Shown: positions 45,361 through 57,760 of the stretch, piece by piece | Layout of the letters: each line of letters opens with the position of its first letter | How positions within the stretch are numbered: position 1 is the stretch's first letter | NCBI RefSeq assembly: GCF_002575655.3 | Contig: NC_053036.3 | Span: forward strand, 194,278,788 to 194,342,787 | Direction of reading: 5' to 3' | Source of the DNA: Aegilops tauschii subsp. strangulata | Taxonomy: Eukaryota; Streptophyta; Magnoliopsida; Poales; Poaceae | DNA length: 64,000 bases | Notes under the pieces: model-generated | What the model saw: the letters and a program-made list of their open reading frames with translations, nothing else | Told to the model about the DNA's origin: nothing | Database searches by the model: none | Program-made: the position numbers and the translations under genes

Positions 45361-46854
45361 TGTAAGTGCATCTAGTGCCCCTTAGTGATTTTGGTGTATT
45401 GAAGACTTATAGGTTAAGGGACTAATGTGTTTGTGAGTGTACACAGGTCTATAAGTTTATGAGGAGTGTGATATTTACAGAGAAAGTCGGCCCCTAAAAA
45501 TGTATGTCTTCAACTGAAGACTTTGGCTTTCTGAAGACTTTGAATGTGAAGAAATTGGTGTGACCTTGAAGACTTGATATTCGTGCGAGGAACATGAAGC
45601 GTGAAGATTTTTGTTTTCGTAGTTTCGTTTTCTCTTTCTTGAGTCATAGGAAACACTGTACTGTTAAAGGGGGTCGAGGTAAAACTAAGGAAAAGTTTCC
45701 AAGTGATGCTCATCTCAGAATCCTACACCGACTAATCCCTTCGAGTGAAGCCATTGAAAATCTCATATAGTTCAATCAATTTCTTCAGTGACAGAGACGA
45801 AGATCTTCTGGTCTCTGAGGAATTTGTTTTGACTGAGGAGTTAGGAATTCGCCATTGCGGATTGCCTACAAGTGAGGAACATGATATCCCTGAGGAATTT
45901 GAACCTCAAATTTCTGACCGTTGCTGTGCTATGCGCCAGCTGTCCCAAAATATCTTCCACCTAACGGTCATATCATTGAAGGGCATTTATGTCTTATCAT
46001 GTCGGGCTGCTCCCTAGGCTATAAATAACCGCCCCCTACAACCACTAGTTGGTTGGTTGCTCCACGAGAAACTGACACTTGTCATTGAGAGCATCCCATC
46101 CTCCGAGGACTTTGAGCGAAAATCATCAAGTGAGGAAAACCCAAACCCAAACACCTACAAACCCAAAGTGATTGAGCATCACTTAAGAGATTGTTCCTGT
46201 GTGGAACTGACGCTTGTTACCTTTGAAGACTGTGCATCTTCCAGACGGTTAAGCATCATGGTCTAGAGCATCCAAGAGGAAATTGTGGATCGCCGAGTGA
46301 CCGAGTTTGTGAAGGTTTGGAAGTCACCTGAAGACTTACCACGAGTGATTGGGCGAGGTCTGTGTGACCTTAGCTCAAGGACGATACGGTGAGGATTGTG
46401 TGTCTGGGACTGTGTGTCCTCAGGTTTAAATACCTAGCGGCTCCAACCAGACGTACGACTGTCACAACAGTTGGAACTAGTCTACCAAATCACTGTCTTC
46501 ACCAAGCTAACTGGTTCTTCTTCCTCAACCCTTTCATTTCCTCATTCTGTGTTGAAGTACCCGATCATTACTGTTTGAAGACTTTGACTAAAGACTTTCT
46601 CAATTTCCTCAGTTCAATTTCTTCAGTCAGTTTGTCTTCAGCCTGCTTATCCTGTGTTTACGCTTCCTGTACTCATTGCTTGTTTTCATTTCATCATGAT
46701 GACTGTGCTACTACTACGTTATGCTTACTTCTGAGTACTTATTCCGCTGCTAGTTGTTCGTGACGTAGGAATTTCCTCACCCTGAAATTCCTTAGTGACG
46801 AATTTGTAAAAATCGCCTCTTCACTCCCCCTCTAGTCAACTTAACGCACTTTCA
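45361..46854 (+). mobile_element. Solo LTR of 1,494 bp, family unassigned
   Basis: Begins TGTAAGTGCATCTAGTG and ends AACGCACTTTCA, with GTTCG before (45356-45360) and GCTCG after (46855-46859). It cleanly interrupts the copia-1 LTR, whose sequence resumes with ACTACATCAACCGCG. The internal frames at 45745-46763 have no retroelement protein sense. Confidence 0.85.
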
Positions 46855-46859
46855 GCTCG

Positions 46860-46972
46860 ACTACATCAACCGCGTTACTAAACGCTTCCACTTTCGGTCT
46901 ACGAGGGTACGTGGACACACTCTCCCCGCTCATTGCTATGCTTCTCCTAGATAGATCTTGCGTGATCGTAGG
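46860..46972 (+). mobile_element. copia-1 5' LTR remnant, part 2
   Basis: ACTACATCAACCGCGTTACTAAACGC through GATCTTGCGTGATCGTAGG matches the same region of the 3' LTR at 63823-63936. It ends with GTAGG, duplicated at 48555-48559. Confidence 0.85.
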
Positions 46973-48554
46973 TGATACGTCTCCAATGTATCTATAATTT
47001 TTTATTGTTCCATGCTATTATATTATCTGTTTTGCATGTTTAATGGGCTTTTATATACCTTTTTATACTCTTTTCTGGACTAACCTATTAACCGAAGGCC
47101 CAGTGCAAATTGCTGTTTTTTTGCCTATTTCAGTGTTTCGCAAAAAAGGAATATCAAACGGAATCCAAACGGAATGAAACCTTCGCGAGGATCGTTTTTG
47201 GAACAAACGCAATCCAGGAGACCTAGAGTGGACGTCAAGGAAGCAACAAGGCGTCCACGAGGTAGGAGGGCGCGCCCAGGGGGTAGGCGCGCCCCCACCC
47301 TTGTGGGCCCTCGTGGCTCCACCGACCTACTTCTTTCGCCTATATATACTCATATACCCTGAAAACATCCAGGAGCACCACGAAACCCTATTTCCACCGC
47401 CGCGACCTTCTGTACCCGTGAGATTCCATCTTGGGGCCTTTTCCGGTGCTTTGCCGGAGGGGGAATCGATCACGGAGGGCTTCTACATCAACCCCATAGC
47501 CTCTCCGATGATGTGTGAGTATTTTACCACAGACCTTCGGGTCCATAGTTATTAGCTAGATGGCTTCTTCTCTCTCTTTGGATCTCAATACAAAGTTCTC
47601 CTCGATTCTCGTGGAGATCTATTCGATGTAATTCTTTTTGCGGTGTGTTTGTCGAGATCCGATGAATTGTTGGTTTATGATCAAGATTATCTATGAACAA
47701 TAGTTGATTCTTCTATGAATTCTTATATGCATGATTTAATATCTTTGCAAGTCTCTTCGAGTTATCAGTTTGGTTTGGCCTGCTAGATTGATCTTTCTTG
47801 CAATGGGAGAAGTGCTTAGCTTTGGGTTCAATCTTGCGGTGTCCTTTCCCAGTGACAGCAGGGCAGCAAGGCACATATTGTATTGTTGCCATCGAGGATA
47901 AAAAAATGGGGTTTATATCATATTGCATGAGTTTATCCCTCTACATCATGTCATCTTGCCTAATGCGTTACTCTGTTCTTATGAACTTAATACTCTAGAT
48001 GCATGCTGGATAGCGGTTGATGTGTGGAGTAATAGTAGTAGATGCAGAATCGTTTCGGTCTACTTGTCACAGACGTGATGCCTATGTTCATGATCATGCC
48101 TAGATATTCTCATAACTATGCGCTTTTCTATCAATTGCTCGACAGTAATTTGTTCACCCACCGTAGAATATGCTATCTTGAGAGAAGCCTCTAGTGAAAC
48201 CTATGGCCCCCGGGTGTATTTTCCATCATATTATTTTCCTATCAACTAGCTATTTCTATCATTGTTTATTTTGCAATCTTTACTTTCCAATCTATACAAC
48301 AAAAATACCAAAAATATTTATCTTATTATCTTTATCAGATCTCACTTTTGCAAGTGGCCGTGAAGGGATTGACAACCCCTTTATTGCGTTGGTTGCAAGG
48401 TTCTTGATTGTTTGTGCAGGTACTAGGGACTTGCGTGTAGTCTCCTACTGGATTGATACCTTGGTTCTCAAAAACTGAGGGAAATACTTACGCTACTTTG
48501 CTGCATCGCCCTTTCCTCTTCAAGGGAAAACCAATGCATGCTCAAGAGGTAGCA
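46973..48554 (+). mobile_element. Solo LTR of Sabrina type, 1,582 bp
   Basis: It starts TGATACGTCTCCAATGTATC and ends CTCAAGAGGTAGCA, closely matching the LTRs of the full element at 11200-16847. GTAGG flanks both sides (46968-46972 and 48555-48559). A TATATATA box lies at about 47340-47347. No internal domain is present. Confidence 0.93.
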
Positions 48555-48559
48555 GTAGG

Positions 48560-48590
48560 CAATTTTTTTCAAATACTACGTTCCCCAACA
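48560..48590 (+). mobile_element. copia-1 5' LTR end
   Basis: CAATTTTTTTCAAATACTACGTTCCCCAACA, the typical CCCCAACA end of Angela/WIS/BARE LTRs, directly before the primer site. Confidence 0.88.
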
Positions 48591-48591
48591 G

Positions 48592-48607
48592 TGGCATCCG
48601 AGCCAGG
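48592..48607 (+). promoter_or_regulatory. copia-1 primer-binding site, mutated
   Basis: TGGCATCCGAGCCAGG, two changes from TGGTATCAGAGCCAGG, the initiator-methionine-tRNA site seen in copia-2 at 56479. Confidence 0.8.
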
Positions 48608-49850
48608 TCTGTGCGTAGCTATTATATGCATGAGTAGAACACAAATAGTTGTGGGCGATAATAGTCATACTGCTTACCAGCAACATCTTACTTTGATTCG
48701 GCGGTATTGTTGGATGAAGCGGCCCGGACCGACATTACATGACCACGTTCATGAGACTGGTTCTACCGACGTGCTTTGCACACAGGTGGCTGGCGGGTGT
48801 CTGTTTCTCCAACTTCAGTTGAATCGAGTTTGACTATGCCCGGTCCTTGTTGAAGGTTAAAATAGCACACTTGACGAAAAATCATTGTGGTTTTGATGCG
48901 TAGGTAAGAACGGTTCTTGCTAGAAGCCCGTAGCAGCCACATAAAACTTGCAACAACAAAGTAGAGGACATCTAACTTGTTTTTGCAGGGCATGTTGTGA
49001 TGTGATATGGTTAAGATGTGATGAGATATAAATTGTTGTATGAGATGATCATGTTTTGTTAAAGCTATCGGCAACTGGCAGGATCCTGCTTATGGTTGTC
49101 TCTTTATTGCATAAGATGCAAGCGCCATATAATTGCTTTACTTTATCGCTATGCGATAGCAATAGTTGAAAAAGCAATAGTTGGCAAGACGACCATCTGA
49201 CGACACATTGATAAATATCAAGATGATGGAGATCATGGTGTCATGCCGGTGACGATGGAGATCATGACGGTACTTTGGAGATGGAGATCAAAGGCACAAG
49301 ATGATGATGGCCATATCATGTCACATATTTTGATTGCATGTGATGTTTATCTTTTATGCATCTTATTTTGCTTAGTACGATGGTAGCATTATGAGATGAT
49401 CCCTTACTAAAATTTCAAGGTATAAGTGTTCTCCCTGAGTATGCACCGTCGCGACAGTTCTTCGTGCTGAGACACCATGTGATGATCGGGTGTGATAAGC
49501 TCTACGTTCACATACAACGGGTGCAAGCCAGTTTTGCACATGCAGAATACTCGGGTTAAACTTGACGAGCCTAGCATATACAGATATGGCCTCGAAACGC
49601 TGAGATCGAAAGATCGAACGTGTATCATATACTAGATATGATCAACATAGTGATGTTCACCATTGAAAGCTACTCCATCTCACGTGATGATCGGACATGG
49701 TTTAGTTATATGGATCACGTGATCATTTAGATGACTAGAGGGATGTCTATCTAAGTGGGAGTTCGTAAGTAATATGATTAATTGAACTTAAATTTATCAT
49801 GAAATTAGTCCTGATAGTATTTGCATATCTATGTTGTAGATCAATTGCTC
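48608..49850 (+). other. copia-1 untranslated leader
   Basis: No open gag frame; aligns along its length with 56495-57720 of copia-2. Confidence 0.6.
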
Positions 49851-52800
49851 GCGTATAGCTTCCCCGTTTTATTTATGATATGTTCCTAGAGAAAACTAAG
49901 TTGAAAGTTGATAGTAGCAATGATGCGGACTAGGCCCGTGATCTATGGATTATCCTCATTGCTGCACAGGAGAATTATGTCCTTGATGCACTGCTAGGTG
50001 ACAGAACTATTGCAGGAGCAAATGCAGACGTTATGAACGTTTGACAAGCTCGGTATGATGACTACTTGATAGTTTAGTGCACCATGCTTTACGGCTTAGA
50101 ACCGGGACTTCAAAAATGTTTTGAGATGCCATGGAGCATATGAGATGTTCCAGGAGTTGAAGTTAATATTTCAAGCAAATGCCGGGATTGAGAGATATGA
50201 AGTCTCCAATAAGTTCTACAACTGCAAAATGGAGGAGAATAGTTATGTTAGTGAACAATACTCAGAATGTCTGGGTACCAGAATCACTTGACTCAACTGG
50301 GAGTTAATCTTCCTGTCGATAGTGTCATTGATAGAGTTCTTCAATCACTGCCACCAAGCTACAAAAGCTTCGTGATGAACTATAATATGCAAGGGATGGA
50401 TAAGACAATTCCCGAGCTCTTCGCGATGCTGAAATCGGTGAAGGTAGAAATCAATAAAAGCATCAAGTGTTGATGGTTGACAAGACCACTAGTTTCAAGT
50501 AAAAGGGCAAGGGAAAGAAAGGGAACTTCAAGAAGAATGAAAAGCAAGTTGCCACTCCCATGAAGAAGCACAAAGCTAGACCCAATCCTGAAACTGAGTG
50601 CTTCTACTGCAAAGGAAATGGTCGCTGGAAGTGGAACTGCCCCAAATACTTGGCGGATAAGAAGGATGGCAAAGTGAACAAAAGTATATATGATATACAT
50701 GTTATTGATGTGTACTTTACTAGTATTCATAGTAGCCCCTGGGTATTTGATATTGGTTCAGTTGCTATGATTAGTAACTTGAAACAGGAGTTACAAAATG
50801 AACAGAGACCAGTTGAGGGCAACGTGACGATGTGTGTTGGAAGTGATTCCAAGGTTGATAAGATCACCATCGCACACTCCCTTTACCTTCGGGATTAGTG
50901 TTGAACCTAAAATAAATGTTATTTGGTGTTTGCGTTGAGCATAATATGATTGGATCATGTTTATTGCAATACGGTTATTCATTTAAGTCAAAGAATAATT
51001 ATTATTCTGTTTGCATGAATAAAACCTTCTATGGTCATACACCCAAGGTGAATGGTTTATTGAATCTCGATTGTAGTGATACACATATTCATAATATTGA
51101 AGCCAAAAGATGCAAGGTTAATAATGATAGTGCAACTTATTTGTGGCACTGCCGTTTAGGTCATATTGGTGTAAAGCGCATGAAGAAACTCCATGCTGGT
51201 GGGTTTTTGGAATCACTTGATTATGAATCACTTGATGCTTGCGAACCATGCCTCATGGGCAAGATGACTAAGACTCCGTTCTCCGGAATAATGGAGCGAG
51301 CCACTGACTTATTGGAAATAATACATACCAATGTATGCGGTCCGATGAGTGTTGAGGCTCGCGGCGGGTACCGTTATTTTTTGACCTTCACAAATTATTT
51401 GAGCATATATGGGTATATCTAATTAATGAAACACAAGTCTGAAACATTTGAAAAGTTCAAAGAATTTCATAGTGAAGTTGAGAATATCGTAACAAGAAAA
51501 TAAAGTTTCTACAATCTGATCGCGGAGGTGAATATTTGAGTTACGAGTTTGGCCTTCATTTGAAACAACGTGGAATAGTTTCGCAACTCACTCCACCTAG
51601 AACACCACAGCGTAATGGTGTGTCCAAATGTCGTAACCGTACTTTATTAGATATGGTGCGATCTATGATGTCTCTTACTGATTTACCGCTATCGTTTTGG
51701 GGTTATGCTTTAGAGATGGCTGCATTCACGTTAAATAGGGCACGATCTAAATCCGTTGAGACAACACCATATGAACTGTGGTTTGGCAAGAAACCCAAGT
51801 TGTCATTTCTTAAAGTTTGGGGCTGCGATGCTTATGTGAAAAAGCTTCAACCTGATAAGCTCGAACCCAAATCGAAGAAATGTGTCTTCATAGGATACCC
51901 AAAGGAAACTATTGGGTACACCTTCTTTCACAGATCCGAAGGCAAGATATTCGTTGCCAAGAATGGATCCTTTCTAGAGAAGGAGTTTCTCTCAAAAGAA
52001 GTGAGTGGGAGGAAAGTAGAACTTGATGAGGTAATTGTACCTTCTCTCGAATAGGAAAGTAACTTATCACTGAAATCAGTTCCAGTGATGCCTACACCAA
52101 TTAGTGAGGAAGTTAATGATGATGATCATGAAACTTCAGATCAGTTACTACCGAACCTCGTAGGTCAACCAGAGTACGATCCACACTAGAGTGGTACGGT
52201 AATCCTGTTCTGGAAGTCATGTTGCTAGACCATGATGAACCTACAAACTATGAGGAAGCGATGATGAGCCCAGATTCCGACAGATGGCTTGAGGCCATGA
52301 AATCTGAGATAAAATCCATGTCTGAGAACAAAGTGTGGACTTTGGTGGACTTGCCCGATGATCGGCAAGCCACTGAGAATAAATAGATCTTCAAGAGGAA
52401 GACGGGCGCTGATAGTAGTGTTACTATCTACAAAGCTCGACTTGCCGAAAAGGGTTTTTGACAAGTTCAAGATGTTGACTACGATGAGATTTCCTCACTC
52501 GTATCGATGCTTAAAGTCTGTCCGAATCTTGTTAGCAATTGCCACATTTTAAGAAATCTGACAAATGGATATCAAAACTGTATTCCTTAATAATTATTCT
52601 TAAGGTGCTAACAAAATGTGTAAGCTCCAGCGATCCATCTATGGACTGGTGCAAGCATCTCGGAGTTCGAATATACGCTTTGATAAGTTGATCAAAGCAT
52701 ATAGTTTTATACAGACTTGCGGTGAAGCATGTATTTACAAGAAAGTGAGTGGGAGCACTACAGCCTTTCTAATAGGTATATGTGAATGACATATTGTTGA

Positions 52801-53460
52801 TCGGAAATGATGTAGAATTTTATGGAAAGCATAAAGGAGTGTTTGAAAGGAGTTTTTCAAAGAAAGACCTCGGTGAAGCTGCTTACATATTGGGCATCAA
52901 GATCTATAGAGATAGATCAAGACGCTTGATAAGATTTTTTAATGAGTACATACCTTGACAAGATTTTTGAAGTACTTTGAAATGGAACAGTCAAAGAAGG
53001 AGTTCTTGCCTGTATTGCAAGGTGTAAAGTCTAGTAAGACTCAAAACACGACCACGACAGAAAATAGAAAGAGAATGAAAGTCATTCCCTATGCCTCAGC
53101 CATAGGTTCTATAAAGTATGCTATGATGTGTACCAAACCTATTGTGTACCTTGCCATGAGTTTGTCAAGGGGTACGATATTGATCCAGGAGTGGATCACT
53201 TGATAGCGGTCAAAATTATCCTTAGAAGACTAAGGAGATATTTCTCTGTTATGGAGGTGATAAAGAGTTCGTCGTAAAGAGTTACACCGATGCATGCTTT
53301 TACATCGATCCGGATGACTCTGAGTCTCAATCTGGATACATATTGAAAGTGGGAGCAATTAGCCAAAGTAGCTCCATGTAGAGCATTGTAGACATAGAAA
53401 ATTTGCAAAATACATACGGCTTTGAATGTGATAGACCCATTGACTAAGCTTCTCTCACAA
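49851..53460 (+). pseudogene. copia-1 gag-pol (Angela/WIS/BARE clade), heavily broken
   Basis: Gag-like frames (50267-50473) precede a zinc knuckle at about 50599-50640, where the histidine of C-x2-C-x4-H-x4-C is Arg. The protease active site (50749-50757) reads D-I-G. Integrase (about 51120-52050) keeps the H-x4-H (HCRLGH) and CEPC zinc pair. Its first catalytic Asp is Asn (51330-51332), the second is kept in SDRGGEY (about 51515), and the Glu is Lys (NGVSK, 51626-51628). Reverse transcriptase (about 52440-52900) lacks about 45 bp near 52600 compared with copia-2, and its YxDD box reads YVND (52779-52790). Integrase before reverse transcriptase proves the copia order. Many stops and frameshifts: no product is expected. 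Confidence 0.85.
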
Positions 53461-53489
53461 GCAAAACATGATCACACCTTAGTACTCTT

Positions 53490-53635
53490 TGGGTGTTAAT
53501 CACATAGCGATGTGAACTAGATTATTGACTCTAGTAAAACCCTTTGGGTATTAGTCACATGGCGATGCGAACTAATCACATGGTGATGTGAACTATTGGT
53601 GTTAAATCACATGGCGATGTGAACTAGATTACCGA
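53490..53635 (+). repeat. Short direct repeats before the polypurine tract (copia-1)
   Basis: Four variants of ATCACATGGCGATGTGAACTA in tandem. The same arrangement occurs in copia-2 at 61415-61560. The polypurine tract AAAGTGGGAGAG follows. Confidence 0.85.
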
Positions 53636-53655
53636 CTCTCGTGAAAGTGGGAGAG

Positions 53656-54748
53656 TGAAGGAAATATGCCCTAGAGGCAATAATAAAGTTGTTATTTATA
53701 TTTCCTTATATCATGTTAAATGTTTATTATTCATGCTAGAATTGTATTAACCAAAAACTTAGTACATGTGTGAATACATAGACAAAACAGAGTGTCCCTA
53801 GTATGCCTCTACTTGACTAGCTCGTTAATCAAAGATGGTTATGTTTCCTGACCATAGACATGTGTTGTAATTTGATGAACGGGATCACATCATTAGAAAA
53901 TGATGTGATGGAAAAGACCCATCCGTTAGCTTAGCAAATTGACCGTTTAGTTTTATTGCTATTGCTTTCATCATGACTTATACATGTTCCTCTGACTATG
54001 AGATTATACAACTCCCGAATACCGGAGGAACACCTTGTGTGCTATCAAACGTCACAACGTAACTGGGTGATTATAAAGATGCTCTACAGATGTCTCCGAA
54101 GGTGTTTGTTGGGTTGGCACAGATCGAGATTAGGATTTGTCACTTCGTGTATCGGAGAGGTTTCTGTGGGCCCTCTCGGTAATGCACATCACTATAAGCC
54201 TTGCGAGCAATGTGACTAATGAGTTAGTCACAGGATGATGCATTACGCAACGAGTAAGGAGACTTGCCGGTAACGAGATTGAACTAGGTATGATGATACC
54301 GACGATCGAATCTCGGGCAAGTAACATACCGATGACAAAGGGCACAACGTATGTTGTTATGCGGTTTGACCGATAAAGATCTTCATAGAATATGTAGGAG
54401 CCAATATGAGCATCTAGGTTCCGCTATTGGTTATTGACCGGAGATGTGTCTCGGTCATGTCTACATAGTTCTCGAACCCGTAGGGTCCGCACGCTTAACG
54501 TTCGATGATGATTTGTATTATGAGTTATGTGATTTGATGTACCGAAGTTTGTTCGGAGTCCCGGATGAGATCACGGACATGACGAGGAGTCTCTAAATGG
54601 TCGAGGCATAAAGATTGATATATTGGAAGGTTATGTTTGGACACTGGAATAGTTTCGGAAAGGTTCGGACATTTTCTGGTGTACCGGGGGGTTACCGGAA
54701 CCCCCCGGGGGGTTAATGGGCCTTCATGGGCCCTTGAGGAGAGAGGAG
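53656..54748 (+). repeat. copia-1 3' LTR, left part
   Basis: Starts TGAAGGAAATATGCCCTAGAGG after the polypurine tract. It ends with AGGAG (54744-54748), the target duplication of copia-2, and continues at 63315. Confidence 0.9.
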
Positions 54749-56477
54749 TGAAGGAAATATGCCCTAGATGAAATAATTAAGTTATTATTTATTTCCTTAT
54801 ATGATGATAAATGTTTATTATTCATGCTAGAATTGTATTAACCGGAAACATGATACATGTGTGAATACATAGCAAACAGAGTGTCACTACTATGCCTCTA
54901 CTTGACTAGCTCGTTGATCAAAGATGGTTATGTTTCCTAGCCATAGACATGAGTTGTCATTTGATTAACGGGATCACATCATTAGGAGAATGATGTGATT
55001 GACTTGACCCATTCCGTTAGCTTAGCACTTGATCGTTTACTATGTTGCTATTGATTTCTTCATGACTTATACATGTTCCTATGACTATGAGATTATGCAA
55101 CTCCCGTTTACCGGAGGAACACTTCGTGTGCTACCAAACGTCACAACGTAACTGGGTGATTATAAAGGTGCTCTAAAGGTGTCTCCGAAGGTACTTGTTG
55201 AGTTGGCATAGATCAAGAATAGGATTTGTCACTCCGATTGTCGGAGAGGTATCTCTGGGCCCTCTTGGTAATGCACATCACTATAAGCCTTGCAAACAAT
55301 GTGACTAATGAGTTAGTTGCGGGATGATGCATTACGGAACGAGTAAAGAGACTTGCCGGTAACAAGATTGAACTAGGTATTGAGATACCGACGATCAAAT
55401 CTCGGGCAAGTAACATACCGATGACAAAGGGAACAACGTATGTTGTTATGGGGTTTGACCGATAAAGATCTTTGTAGAATATGTAGGAGCCAATATGAGC
55501 ATCCAGGTTCCGCTATTGGTTATTGACCAAAGACGTGTCTCGATCATGTCTACATAGTTCTCAAACCCGTAGGGTCCGCACGATTAACGTTCGGTGACAA
55601 TTTGTATTATGAGTTTATGTGTTTTGATTTACCGAAGGTAGTTTGGAGTCCCGGATGAGATCGGGGACATGACGAGGAGTCTCGAAATGGTCGAGACGTA
55701 AAGATCGATATATTGGACGACTATATTCGGACATCGGAAAGGTTCCGAGTGATTCGAGTATTTTTCGGAGTACCGGAGAGTTACGGGAATTCGCCGGGGA
55801 GTATATGGGCCTTATTGGGCTTTAGGGGAAAGAGAGATGGGAGGCTGCGCCCCCCCCCCCAAGGCCTAGTCCGAATTTGACTAGGGGGAGGGGCGGCGCC
55901 CCCTCCTTCCTTCTCTTCTCTTTTCCCTTTCCTTCTCTCCTACTCCTACTACATGGAACGGGGGGAATCCTACTCCCGGTGGGAGTAGGACTCCTCCAGG
56001 GCGCGCCATAGCTAGGCCGGCCCTCCCCCCTCCTCCACTCCTTTATATACGTGGCCAGGGGGCACCCCATAGACATAACAATTGATCATTGATCTTTTAG
56101 CCGTGTCCGGTGCCCCCCTCCACCATAATCCACCTCGGTCATATCGTAGCGGTGCTTAGGCGAAGCCCTGCGTCGGTAGCATCATCATCACCGTCATCAT
56201 GCCGTCATGCTGACGGAACTCTCCCTTGAAGCTCTGCTGGATCGGAGTTCGTGGGACATCATCGAGCTGAACGTGTGCTGAACTCAGAGGTGCCGTGCGT
56301 TCGGTACTTGGATCGGTCGGATCGTGAAGACGTACGACTACATCAACCGCGTTGTTCTAACGCTTCCGCTTTCGGTCTACGAGGGTACGTGGACAACAAT
56401 CTCCCCTCTCATTGTTATGCATCACCATGATCTTGCGTGTGCGTAGGAAATTTTTGAAATTACTGCGTTCCCCAACA
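54749..56477 (+). repeat. copia-2 5' LTR
   Basis: TGAAGGAAATATGCCC to CGTTCCCCAACA. The promoter box TTTATATAC is at about 56042. A C11 run lies at about 55850. Confidence 0.93.
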
Positions 56478-56478
56478 A

Positions 56479-56494
56479 TGGTATCAGAGCCAGG
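56479..56494 (+). promoter_or_regulatory. copia-2 primer-binding site
   Basis: TGGTATCAGAGCCAGG, one base after the LTR, complementary to the 3' end of initiator methionine tRNA as in most copia elements. Confidence 0.92.
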
Positions 56495-57760
56495 TTTATG
56501 CGTAGATGTTATATGCACGAGTAGAACACAAGTGAGTTGTGGGCGATACAAGTCATACTGCTTACCAGCATGTCATACTATGATTCGGCGGTATTGTTGG
56601 ATGAAGCGGCCCGGACCGACATTACGCGTACGCGAGACTGGTTCTACCGACGTGCTTCGCACACAGGTGGCTGGCGGGTCTCAGTTTCTCCAACTTTAGT
56701 TGAATCGAGTATGGCTACGCCTGGTCCTTGTTGAAGGTTAAAACAACACATACTTGACGAAATATCGTTGTGGTTTTGATGCGTAGGTAAGAACGGTTCT
56801 TGCTAAGCCCGTAGCAGTCACGTAAAACTTGCAACAACAAAGTAGAGGACGTCTAACTTGTTTTTGCAGGGCATGTTGTGATGTGATATGGTCAAGACGT
56901 GATGAGATATAAATTATTGTATGAGATGATCATGTTTTGTTAAAGTTATCAGCAACTGGCAGGAGCCTTATGGTTGTCTCTTTATTGCATAAGATGCAAG
57001 TGCCATGTAATTGCTTTACTTTATCACTATGCGATAGCAATAGTTGCAAAAGCAATAGCTGGTGAGACGACCATGTGACGACACGTTGATAAAAGATCAA
57101 GATGATGGAGATCATGGTGTCATGCCGGTAACAATGAAGATCATGACAGTACTTTGGAGATGGAGATTAAAAGCAAAAGATGATGATGGCCATATCATGT
57201 CACATATTTTGATTGCATGTGATGTTTATCTTTTATACATCTTATTTTGCTTAGTTCGACGGTAGCTTTAAAGATGATCCCTTACTAAAATTTCAAGGTA
57301 TAAGTGTTCTCCCTTAGTATGCACCGTTGTGATAGTTCTTCGTGCTGAGACACCACGTGATGATCAGGTGTGATAAGCTCTACGTTCACATACAATAGGT
57401 GCAAGCCAGTTTTGCACACGCAGAATACTCGGGTTAAACTTGACGAGCCTAGCATATGCAGATATGGCCTCGGAACACTAGAGACCGAAAGGTCGAGCGT
57501 GAATCATATAGTAGATATGATCAACATAGTGATGTTCACCATTGAAAACTACTCCATCTCACGTGATGATCGGACATGGTTTAGTTGATTTGGATCACGT
57601 GATCATTTAGATGACTAGAGGGATGTCTATCTAAGTGGGAGTTCTTAAGTAATATGATTAATTGAACTTTAATTTATCATGAACTTAGTCCTGATAGTAT
57701 TTTGCAAATAATGTTGTAGATCAATAGCTTGCATTGTTGCTACCCTATGTTTTATATGTG
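56495..57760 (+). other. copia-2 untranslated leader
   Basis: No long frame; aligns with 48608-49850. Confidence 0.6.

Noticed and set aside
46389..46763. 124-residue plus-strand ORF
   Set aside because: It lies inside the 1.5 kb solo LTR and has no recognisable protein sense.
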